A stretch of 64,000 nucleotides of DNA from Methanococcoides sp. (GTDB lineage: Archaea > Halobacteriota > Methanosarcinia > Methanosarcinales > Methanosarcinaceae). The notes beneath the pieces were generated by a model that saw only the letters and a list, made by a program, of their open reading frames with translations, had not been told where the DNA came from and did not search any database. The position numbers were made by a program, and so were the translations under genes. The stretch lies in the NCBI GenBank assembly GCA_021108275.1, contig JAIORD010000027.1:1-64000 (forward strand), read 5' to 3'. Positions 55,470 through 64,000 of this stretch are shown here, one piece after another (position 1 is the stretch's first letter; each line of letters starts with the position of its first letter).

Positions 55470-55509
55470 TAAAAATAAAAAAAGAAGAAAAAAGCAGGCA
55501 ATGCCTGCT
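55470..55509 (-). terminator. terminator of the mcr operon
   Basis: On the minus strand AGCAGGCA-T-TGCCTGCT (opposite 55493-55509) is followed by a long T-rich run (opposite 55470-55492). It lies 17 nt after the mcrA stop and ends the mcrBDCGA transcript. Confidence 0.85.
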
Positions 55510-55525
55510 TTTTAAGTTGTTGAAA

Positions 55526-57244
<1,719 letters not shown>

Positions 57245-57258
57245 TTTTCTCACCTCGC

Positions 57259-58005
57259 TTACTCTGGCTTGAATCCATATGCGGTTCGCTTCTCAAATAT
57301 TGTGTGGACCCATTCGATGACTTCTGCGTCATCTCTGAATGCAACATTGTCTACACGGTAGATTGTGGTTCTCTTTGCAGCTTCTTCTTCGGACATTGGT
57401 TTTCCGAAGTCGACCTTTTTGTCGATAGCTCTTCCGACCTGGTCCTTGTGCATAATTACTACACCGTTCTCAAGGCGGCATCTGTCGAGCATATCGAACA
57501 TGATACCGTCTTCTGGGAGACGGAGTGAGTGACCGTGCACTGTTGCGCCACGAAGACTTGCAAGTGCCGGGCAGCTCATTTCTGTCTCGAGCTGGAACTT
57601 TGCAACCTCTTCCATGTCTCTTTCACGAGCTTCTACGACCTGACGACCGGAAAGTGTACCTGGGTCGACACCTCTGAAGTTGATAGCTGCTGCGTAGGTC
57701 CTGAAGTATGGGGTTGATGGTGCGTTGTACATTGAGTCAACGAACTGAACGTACCTTACCCTGTCACCGGCTTTAGCGCCTGGTGTTGCTTCGACCATTT
57801 CTCTGACTGAACATTCTGGTTCACCCATCTCAGCGAGTGGAGGGTGTGTGCTTGGGTAATCGCTACCTGGTGCACGGTGTCCGAGTACTAAGGTCAGATC
57901 ATCATCAGAGACTTCCCTGAGTTTCTCGACCTTACCGGACATATGTTTTCTTCTGTTCTCTGCAACGGATGTTGCACCTGGATAATACTGTGCTTCGTAT
58001 GCCAT
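57259..58005 (-). CDS. mcrG: methyl-coenzyme M reductase subunit gamma
   Basis: McrG, 248 residues, third subunit of the hexameric reductase and part of the active-site channel. Typical segments are [40 protein letters not shown] and the middle [21 protein letters not shown], cited here by [23 protein letters not shown] precedes the ATG. Lies 5 nt from the in-frame GTG of mcrA and 14 nt from the mcrA ATG. Confidence 0.97.
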   Translation of the reverse strand: MAYEAQYYPGATSVAENRRKHMSGKVEKLREVSDDDLTLVLGHRAPGSDYPSTHPPLAEMGEPECSVREMVEATPGAKAGDRVRYVQFVDSMYNAPSTPYFRTYAAAINFRGVDPGTLSGRQVVEARERDMEEVAKFQLETEMSCPALASLRGATVHGHSLRLPEDGIMFDMLDRCRLENGVVIMHKDQVGRAIDKKVDFGKPMSEEEAAKRTTIYRVDNVAFRDDAEVIEWVHTIFEKRTAYGFKPE

Positions 58006-58018
58006 GTTATAACACTCC

Positions 58019-58630
58019 TTAATTATCGATCGATCTCATTGTAGTTTTAACGGCCTTCACAAGTTCGTTTAGTTTATCCCTTGAACAGGATTCACCTCTT
58101 GTGACGCCTGAAACGATATCCATGACTTTACCTTTCGCCTGGATCTCGCTACTTTTTGGCTTTACAATCCTAGTCTTTATTCCCACCCTTGCAAGATCCT
58201 CAAAATCAATATTTGCTTGACAGACGATTATTGCCGGGGTATCTGCTTCTTTTAGAATTTCCCTTACTTTCTTAACTACGTGATCCCGTATGTTTCCGGT
58301 ATGGATAACGGCCAATTTATGTCTGGATATCTGGGCGATCTCTTCAGGTGTTATCCCGAATGAACCTGATCTCATTGGAGTGTCAGGAATGCCGGATCCA
58401 GAATTCAATACCAGTACACTGACCTGTATTTCCTCCCTGCGCATACCGTATGTGAGTTCACATATCGGCTTTGTGATATGTCGTCTTCCGGGGCTCATTG
58501 CAACTGCGATCACGTCGGGACGTCCTGTCTCGGAGAGTGTGCCGCGCTGTGCGAGTCCTCCTCCTCGACCAAGGCCCATTCCGTGCCTACAATCTACAAC
58601 TTGTGTTTCCCGGTCGAACAGATCGATCAC
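58019..58630 (-). CDS. mcrC: methyl-coenzyme M reductase accessory protein C
   Basis: McrC, 203 residues, part of the ATP-dependent complex that activates the reductase by reducing nickel. It shows QVVDCRHGMGLGRGGGLAQRG and AVAMSPGRRHITKPICELTYG. GTG start overlapping the mcrD stop (GTGA). The gene sits in the methanosarcinal order mcrBDCGA. Not a catalytic subunit. Confidence 0.94.
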   Translation of the reverse strand: MIDLFDRETQVVDCRHGMGLGRGGGLAQRGTLSETGRPDVIAVAMSPGRRHITKPICELTYGMRREEIQVSVLVLNSGSGIPDTPMRSGSFGITPEEIAQISRHKLAVIHTGNIRDHVVKKVREILKEADTPAIIVCQANIDFEDLARVGIKTRIVKPKSSEIQAKGKVMDIVSGVTRGESCSRDKLNELVKAVKTTMRSIDN

Positions 58631-59115
58631 TCCGCTGGATTTAACATACAGACACGATTTCCGACCTTTCCTTTCGGATCAGCTAGCCCTAAAGTAGTTG
58701 GGTCAGCATTAGGTCCGCGTTTTGCATAGTCTGAAACGGTTTGCCTCTTTTGTATGAAAAGTCCTTGTCGGAACTCATAGCCCATCGGTAGTGTTCGCTC
58801 GCACACTTCTCTGATGTTCTCTCTGACTTCTTCGTTAAGGATCTCCAGCCTTATGCGGCCAAAAATAACAGCAAGGTCCAATTCCGTTTCACCGATCTTG
58901 ATAGTTTTACTGAATTTATGATCAACATCGTGTCCAGTTGCCGGTCCGTATGGTACGGTCGTTGGCAACCTCGGGCCATGTATGAATGCCCTTGTGATAC
59001 CTTCGATATTGGTCAGTTCATTGAGTAGTTCCTGTGCAGTCTCTGGACTCAGAAACCGTGCTGGACATATCTCGATCTGAATGAGATCTTCTAAATTCGT
59101 AGTAGGGTCGACCAT
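58627..59115 (-). CDS. mcrD: methyl-coenzyme M reductase operon protein D
   Basis: McrD, 162 residues; a chaperone-like protein implicated in reductase assembly or F430 insertion. Segments: IQIEICPARFLSPETAQELL, FIHGPRLPTTVPYGPATG and MGYEFRQGLFIQKRQTVSDYA. AGGTAATACATA precedes the ATG. Small and not part of the purified enzyme. Confidence 0.94.
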   Translation of the reverse strand: MVDPTTNLEDLIQIEICPARFLSPETAQELLNELTNIEGITRAFIHGPRLPTTVPYGPATGHDVDHKFSKTIKIGETELDLAVIFGRIRLEILNEEVRENIREVCERTLPMGYEFRQGLFIQKRQTVSDYAKRGPNADPTTLGLADPKGKVGNRVCMLNPAE

Positions 59116-59145
59116 TATGTATTACCTTTGAGATCTGTTAGTGTA

Positions 59146-60450
59146 TTAGAGCGCCCCTGCAACTGCTTTGATTGGCTCTCTGAACTCTTCGATTGAACCG
59201 AACACATTTCCGACAAGTGCAGATGTCTTTTCGATAGTTATCATCTGAGTACCTGCGTCAATTGAACATGCAGCGGATACACAAGGAATTGCGAATCCTC
59301 TGGAGTGTCTTGTTACAACGTGGTTACCGTTGAAGATACCTGGACCTCCACCGCCGTAGATTGAGTGGCTGAAGAAAGAGAATCCGACTCCAGTACCCTG
59401 TGCTCTACCCATGTCACAGCCAGGAAGACCTGTTTCCTTCTCAATTATATCGTTGAAGTACAGGATGGTTGATGACACGTTCTGTGCTGCTCTGCCTGCT
59501 CCACAGTTTACGAGTGTAGCTGCGAGCTGACCAGCTGCTGTACATGCGTTCCACATGGATACGTCATTTGCTTTGTAGAAATTGTATCCGGATGGTGCTA
59601 CGTGGTCAACTTCGATGACGCCGAGATCGAGTGCTTTCTCGATAACTGTATCGATAACTGTACCAACTGTACCGCTCTTTCCGTTCTCTTTGACTATGTC
59701 GTAGACAACGTTGTTAGCGTTAAGACCCTGATATGCGAATCCGAGTAACTGGTGTCTCTTGAATGAGCCTACTGCGTTACCCATCTCGAACATACCTGCC
59801 TGCTCATAGATCGAGGAGAGTGCAGCAGCGTTCATTGCCTTTCTGCCTGTGATAGCAGCGACGTGGTTGGTCATGATGTTCCTCAAGGAGAAACCGAGAC
59901 CTTCATTCTGCTGTGGTATGCTGAGAATTGATGCAACGTTACCGCCGCTCATGTCCATGGTCTGTGGGTAGCTACCCCAGACAGCACCCTTTACGAGTGG
60001 AGCATCGAACATGTCGGTGTTGAACGTATCGATGATGGTCTCTACAACAGCTGCGGCACTTACTGTACTTCCTGAAACGAAGTCAGCACCAGCGTCTGTT
60101 CTTGCGCTTGGGACCTGCACAAGAAGCTGTTTTCCGCCACCGATCACTTTTACAAGTGTGTCGTCATCATCGCTTACCTTTACAAGGTTTGCAACAGACT
60201 CTGCGATAGCATCTGCGTTCCCTACGATATCATACTCAAGACCGCGTCCGAGAATCTGACGTCCTTTACCACCATACTTGCCGGTTGCGAGACCTTTCTC
60301 GATACCTGCAAGATTGATAGCAACAGTTCTCTTTGTGTCTTTGATGATCTTTCCAATTGCTGCATTAGATGTTGGGGCGAGGTCGTTTATATCTACATCG
60401 CTTTCCAACAGTGTACCTCTGTCGTCATATATGTCTATTTTGTCAGACAC
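59146..60450 (-). CDS. mcrB: methyl-coenzyme M reductase subunit beta
   Basis: McrB, 434 residues, first gene of mcrBDCGA. Typical features are IDIYDDRGTLLESDVDINDL at the start, KYGGKGRQILGRGLEYDIVGNA near 58 (cited by GGKGRQILGRGL), the central GLGFSLRNIMTNHVAAITGRK and GGGGPGIFNGNHVVTRHSRG near 365. It starts with GTG behind GGAGGA on the minus strand. The upstream 420 nt contain its promoter and a long leader. Confidence 0.97.
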   Translation of the reverse strand: MSDKIDIYDDRGTLLESDVDINDLAPTSNAAIGKIIKDTKRTVAINLAGIEKGLATGKYGGKGRQILGRGLEYDIVGNADAIAESVANLVKVSDDDDTLVKVIGGGKQLLVQVPSARTDAGADFVSGSTVSAAAVVETIIDTFNTDMFDAPLVKGAVWGSYPQTMDMSGGNVASILSIPQQNEGLGFSLRNIMTNHVAAITGRKAMNAAALSSIYEQAGMFEMGNAVGSFKRHQLLGFAYQGLNANNVVYDIVKENGKSGTVGTVIDTVIEKALDLGVIEVDHVAPSGYNFYKANDVSMWNACTAAGQLAATLVNCGAGRAAQNVSSTILYFNDIIEKETGLPGCDMGRAQGTGVGFSFFSHSIYGGGGPGIFNGNHVVTRHSRGFAIPCVSAACSIDAGTQMITIEKTSALVGNVFGSIEEFREPIKAVAGAL

Positions 60451-60871
60451 GTATATTTCCTCCTAATTTTATTACGGGAACTCTTCCTGGAAATCACATA
60501 ATTGAACTAATGGCTCGGAACTTCTTCTTCGATTACCATTAATGTGTTTTTTTCATTTCCAATTGTAGTCCCTTTTAGTCAATTCAAAATTGAAATGCTG
60601 TTTTTACGTTTAAGCTTTTGCATTTGGATTATGGAGGCACATCTCAATCTCGATAAATCATGGACAATTCTAATGGGGAATGGTATGGTTCTGAATAATT
60701 ACCTGCAAACACGCATACAAAATACATACGTTTTGAACAATTTGTAATAACGAATGTGTATTTTGGCACTATATATTTTAATTTATTAGGTTATAATAAT
60801 CACAATGTGACTTACCCGTTTTTACACCACAAATGATTTGTATCACATAACTCAAGGTATCTCCGATCGAT
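60451..60871. promoter_or_regulatory. divergent promoter region of mcr and mmp10, long mcr leader
   Basis: On the minus strand a TATA-like AAAATATATAG lies opposite about 60766-60780, which puts the mcr start near 60740 and gives a leader of about 290 nt. On the plus strand AGGTTATAATAA near 60788-60800 could drive mmp10. The two promoters almost overlap. The leader holds a short hairpin (TCAATT-TTG-AATTGA near 60580) and no credible gene; a 67-codon plus-strand ORF at 60544-60747 looks fortuitous. Confidence 0.55.
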
Positions 60872-62101
60872 ATGGAAATTGTAGCGGATGTTGGAGGTAA
60901 CCCTGGTGTGGATTGCCGTGGGTTTTGCAGTTATTGCTATTTCAAAAAAGTGAAAGATGTACCTGCGTTTGGTTGTAAACATTGTTTCCCTTTTTCAAAA
61001 GGATGTGACTATTGCACACGTGGTGTAAAAGAGCTCTACTCCGGTTTCAAACCTGCTCAATATGTCATGGGGGAGGTCTCACAAGCTATACATTTTAGCA
61101 GTGGAGAGCTTGATAAGATCACAATAAGTGGCGGTGGTGATGTCAGCTGTTACCCTGAGCTTAAGGAACTGGTACATTTCCTCTCACAGTTCCGCAAACC
61201 CATCCATCTTGGATATACAAGCGGGAAAGGATTCACTTCTGAAGATGATGCCGCGTTCTTTATAGAGAACGGCGTAACCGAAGTATCATTTACAGTATTT
61301 GCCACCGATCCTGTGATCCGTGGAAAGTACATGAACGACCCTGAACCAGAGATCTCATTGGCCGTGCTTCGTGAGTTCTGTGCAAATTGTGAGGTTTATG
61401 CTGCTATCGTAGTAATACCGGGCATTAACGATGGTGCCGTACTTGAAAAGACCTTGAGTGACCTTGAAGAGATGGGTGCCACAGGTGCTATTCTAATGCG
61501 ATTTGCAAATTCAAGGGAAGAAGGCCTAATTCTTGAGAACGCACCAATAATGGACAACATCAAGACCCACACGGTGGATGAGTTCACTCAAATAGTTCGC
61601 GAAGCCGCATCCAAACACGATCTCAGGATCACAGGCACTCCTCTGGAAGATCCTCTTATAGGTTCCCCGTTCGCCATACGTTTGCATAATGACCTGCTGG
61701 CACAACTTCCTGAGGTCCGGAAAAAGGCCACGATCCTTACAAGTAAGGTCGCTGCAGGCAGGCTGTCCGAAATATTCGACAAGCTCGGAGGCACTGTTAA
61801 TGTGATTGGACTTAACAAGGACATTGGCTGTCTGATAACCATTGATGACCTCAATGTTCTCGATCTTTCTGAAGTCACAGAAACAGTGCTGATCCCAGGG
61901 CGTGCCTTTGTTCACGATCCCGAAGCAAAGGCTGTACTTTCTGCTGATGGTGTCGATAGGCTGGTAAGGCGTGGTCCTGAATCCTTAACCGTTGATGGTG
62001 AAATGTCGATAGGCATGACTGAAAAAGAGGTTCTTGAACTTGAATTTGAGAATTTCAAAGAACTTGTCGAACACATCAATGCGATTGGTATGCCTGTATA
62101 A
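60872..62101 (+). CDS. mmp10: methanogenesis marker protein 10, McrA arginine methyltransferase (radical SAM)
   Basis: 409 residues of the Mmp10 family. It is a cobalamin-dependent radical SAM enzyme that installs the C5-methyl group on an arginine of McrA (about residue 285 in Methanosarcina). The radical SAM motif is [10 protein letters not shown] near residue 15, followed by extra cysteines [15 protein letters not shown] that are typical of the family, and [11 protein letters not shown] near 90. It is transcribed away from mcr and so sits beside its target. The corrinoid genes at 4.9-10.8 kb make the cofactor family it needs. Confidence 0.95.
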   Translation: MEIVADVGGNPGVDCRGFCSYCYFKKVKDVPAFGCKHCFPFSKGCDYCTRGVKELYSGFKPAQYVMGEVSQAIHFSSGELDKITISGGGDVSCYPELKELVHFLSQFRKPIHLGYTSGKGFTSEDDAAFFIENGVTEVSFTVFATDPVIRGKYMNDPEPEISLAVLREFCANCEVYAAIVVIPGINDGAVLEKTLSDLEEMGATGAILMRFANSREEGLILENAPIMDNIKTHTVDEFTQIVREAASKHDLRITGTPLEDPLIGSPFAIRLHNDLLAQLPEVRKKATILTSKVAAGRLSEIFDKLGGTVNVIGLNKDIGCLITIDDLNVLDLSEVTETVLIPGRAFVHDPEAKAVLSADGVDRLVRRGPESLTVDGEMSIGMTEKEVLELEFENFKELVEHINAIGMPV

Positions 62102-62147
62102 ATGAAAATTTCACAGTAATATATGGGACACTTTACGATATGGTGTC

Positions 62148-62196
62148 TTGCAACATATTGAAGTTACAATATAGTGCAATTCACAATATATTGCAA
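62148..62196. repeat. imperfect inverted repeat between mmp10 and polC
   Basis: TTGCAACATATTG (62148-62160) and CAATATATTGCAA (62184-62196) pair with one mismatch around a 23-nt spacer that contains a further ACAATATA-like copy. It lies between two convergent genes, so transcription termination is the simplest role. Confidence 0.55.
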
Positions 62197-62253
62197 CATG
62201 CTACACGGGGCTTGCATCGCCCCATATCTTTTAGTATCCCGGATCTTCCTGCC

Positions 62254-64000
62254 TCACATGAAGTCGGAAAGTCCCATCTGTTTTGACTTATCATTTTCGA
62301 AAAGGGATTTCATATCATACCCTATCAGTTCGATACGTTGTTTTGTATAGCTGGAAACATTATACTCTTCCGCTACTTTTATGGAAACCTGCAGGTATTT
62401 CTTAACAGATCCTTCGTGTACTGTCAGTATCACACGCCCGCCGCATTTCGGACAACTTCCGGTAAGAGGTGGCCTGCGGAACTTGGCAGCACATTTGACA
62501 CATCTGGTCCCCTGTCTTGAAAATGCCCTCAGGTTGCCGAACATATCCGGCAGAAAATGTGATGTCAATACCCTTTCCGCAACATCGGGTGCATCCACTG
62601 CGCGTATCTTCTTAGCAAGCTCAAGTTGAGCGTCCATTTTCTCCACCATGGTCCCCAGGGTCTTGTATGCACTTTTGAGCGGTCCGGCAGCAATATTGGA
62701 TGTGTCGTGGGTGAACATGAACTCCTCATATTGCAGTGTCGTACCCAATCTGCCACTTACAAGGTCCATGGTATCTTCAAAGTCCTTTGGATTTGCGATT
62801 GTTTGGGTCGCTTCATAGAATTCCAGCGGGTAGGATGCACACATATCTATATTGTGTGCTTCCTTGTCGACCTCACTTGGATCGAGGCGGGTGGTCAGAA
62901 CAAGCGGTGCATCCATCTGTCCTCCCCTCTTGTCGGGAAGATAATCACGGGAAAAATTAAGAAGGCCATCCATAAGAAGCATAACGCAGTCTTCATCCCC
63001 GTCACAGTTCCTCCTTTTTGCTGCATGGAAGTACGGATGTGCATAACCCACTGAAGCAGTGGTGAATCCGAGAAGTCTTCCAAGAACTCCTGCGGATGTG
63101 TGGGGTGCAAGTCCCATAAGAAGCACGCCAACAATATCGTCGATGTGTTTTGTATTGTAGTATGGGGCGACCTTATAATATTTCACTAGCAGATCATCTA
63201 TATACTGTGTGATCCTCAAAATATAGTCGGCGGCATCATATGAGATCACCAGGTCCTGTACCTTGAGGCAAAGTACCTGCTCACTATCGGTTAGGGGTTT
63301 GCCATAGATGTCTTTCAAATAGCCCAGTTCTATCATCCTTTCACAACTGACGCCTATCTCTGATGGTCGTATGTGGGTAAGGGGGATGTCCGACATATCA
63401 TATCGTACAGTACCATCTTTGAATGTGAACAGATCATGTTTAGCTCGGAGAATACCTTTCTCAAGAGGCTCCGGTGTCATGTGCTTTGACATCATCTTCT
63501 TGACACCTTTGAAAGAATCGAGGTGATCCCTTTCTCCTATATTCGCATAAGCTTTCTGATAAATGCTTTTGAAATCGATCTTACGCATGCTGGTACAGGT
63601 GGTCTTGGAATCGCACTTCGGACATTTTGCCTTGTTAACCGAAATCCCACATCTTGGGCAGAACAATTTCGGTAATGTGTATTCTCCACAGTCACATCTG
63701 AATTCAAAGCCTTCCACTCCACACGCAGGGCAGATCCGATTTCCTATCTCTACCGGGATAGTGCCTGCCTTTGAATTCGTGCTGACCTTAAAATTTGCTG
63801 CCTTCTCTAGATTTCGGGTGTTCCCGCCTGCCTCTGCAATGGGGAAAAGCGCATGTGGTGCCGGTGTCATTTTTCGTTTGTCTGATTTTTCCGGTCGCCC
63901 CATTCTGGCACCAATTCTGGTTGGGGCGCGAGGTCTGACTACAAACCAAGCTATCTCATTGATGTTCTCGAGCAGCTCTTCATGTCCGAGTGCCCCCCAT
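62254..64000 (-). CDS. polC: DNA polymerase D large subunit DP2, C-terminal part (partial)
   Basis: PolD large subunit, open at the window edge; about 582 residues visible. It begins within [10 protein letters not shown] and continues through the conserved [19 protein letters not shown], then zinc-binding CPACG, CRCG-like RCDCG, CPRCG and CPKC, the catalytic-site segments [20 protein letters not shown] near 320 of the visible part (the D-x-D acidic pair) and [17 protein letters not shown], and the C-terminal zinc pair [16 protein letters not shown]. No intein is seen in this part. The start is beyond 64000. Confidence 0.95.
   Translation of the reverse strand, partial: WGALGHEELLENINEIAWFVVRPRAPTRIGARMGRPEKSDKRKMTPAPHALFPIAEAGGNTRNLEKAANFKVSTNSKAGTIPVEIGNRICPACGVEGFEFRCDCGEYTLPKLFCPRCGISVNKAKCPKCDSKTTCTSMRKIDFKSIYQKAYANIGERDHLDSFKGVKKMMSKHMTPEPLEKGILRAKHDLFTFKDGTVRYDMSDIPLTHIRPSEIGVSCERMIELGYLKDIYGKPLTDSEQVLCLKVQDLVISYDAADYILRITQYIDDLLVKYYKVAPYYNTKHIDDIVGVLLMGLAPHTSAGVLGRLLGFTTASVGYAHPYFHAAKRRNCDGDEDCVMLLMDGLLNFSRDYLPDKRGGQMDAPLVLTTRLDPSEVDKEAHNIDMCASYPLEFYEATQTIANPKDFEDTMDLVSGRLGTTLQYEEFMFTHDTSNIAAGPLKSAYKTLGTMVEKMDAQLELAKKIRAVDAPDVAERVLTSHFLPDMFGNLRAFSRQGTRCVKCAAKFRRPPLTGSCPKCGGRVILTVHEGSVKKYLQVSIKVAEEYNVSSYTKQRIELIGYDMKSLFENDKSKQMGLSDFM

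Noticed and set aside
60544-60747. 67-codon plus-strand ORF in the mcr upstream region
   Set aside because: It has no Shine-Dalgarno, no domain-like sequence, and lies opposite the predicted mcr leader; composition is that of A/T-rich non-coding DNA.

Overview
The window is chromosomal DNA from a methanogenic archaeon of the Methanosarcinaceae, most like Methanococcoides or a close relative. The evidence is a complete mcrBDCGA operon for methyl-coenzyme M reductase, mer next to fpoF (F420H2 dehydrogenase subunit F, found in the cytochrome-containing methanogens), a multiheme cytochrome c, DP2-type DNA polymerase, archaeal ribosomal proteins and RNA polymerase subunits N and K, and the archaeal mevalonate pathway with isopentenyl phosphate kinase. 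Promoters are archaeal (BRE/TATA), and many genes start at TTG or GTG behind good Shine-Dalgarno sites. I see no CRISPR array, insertion sequence, prophage or rRNA.

Layout. 0.2-4.8 kb: amidohydrolase, universal stress protein, four-CBS protein, a riboflavin/F420-precursor reductase, a thioredoxin-like lipoprotein and a CcdA-like membrane protein. 4.9-10.8 kb: anaerobic corrinoid genes, cbiTLFG(split)HC on the minus strand, diverging from cbiP. 10.8-13.2 kb: a GAF/PAS histidine kinase. 13.3-17.8 kb: trpDFEG behind a promoter with two TGTACA boxes, then a broken adenylate-kinase-like gene. 18-21.1 kb: OB-fold-like lipoprotein, nadM, fpoF-mer. 21.6-30 kb: a redox/oxidative-stress stretch (two DUF2180 zinc proteins, a frameshifted AhpD-like gene, a pentaheme cytochrome c, an iron-sulfur flavoprotein, a ferredoxin-NADP reductase-like protein, rubrerythrin, AfpA-like flavoprotein, ferritin-like protein, flavodiiron FprA and ferredoxin:thioredoxin reductase), interrupted by ino1. 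30.2-32.9 kb: serA and two archaeal proteins of unknown function. 33-41.7 kb: the conserved archaeal run rpl18e-rpl13-rps9-rpoN-rpoK-rps2-memo-mvk-ipk-fni-rnj-idsA. 41.9-49 kb: Memo-associated radical SAM enzyme, two tRNAs, ArsR regulator, lipid/glycan genes, HflX. 49.1-55.3 kb: a candidate small RNA, a PHP protein, a permease, a histidine kinase with a degenerate receiver, and proA-proB. 55.5-62.1 kb: the mcr operon and the divergent mmp10. The window ends inside the gene for the DNA polymerase D large subunit.

How it fits together. mer, fpoF and mcr are core C1 methanogenesis and F420 electron transfer. The corrinoid operon supplies B12 needed by methyltransferases and by Mmp10, the cobalamin-dependent radical SAM enzyme that methylates an arginine of McrA, so cofactor synthesis, enzyme modification and target lie in one window. 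The mevalonate/prenyl genes make archaeal lipid precursors.

The most notable points are a candidate small transcript near 49.2 kb whose predicted hairpin loop is the anti-Shine-Dalgarno sequence CCUCC (and which also holds a 17-codon ORF), TrpY-like boxes at the trp promoter, three genes broken by short frameshifting indels including the probably essential idsA, two genes whose best start codon is AUA or AUU, and the cytochrome/flavoprotein redox operon.
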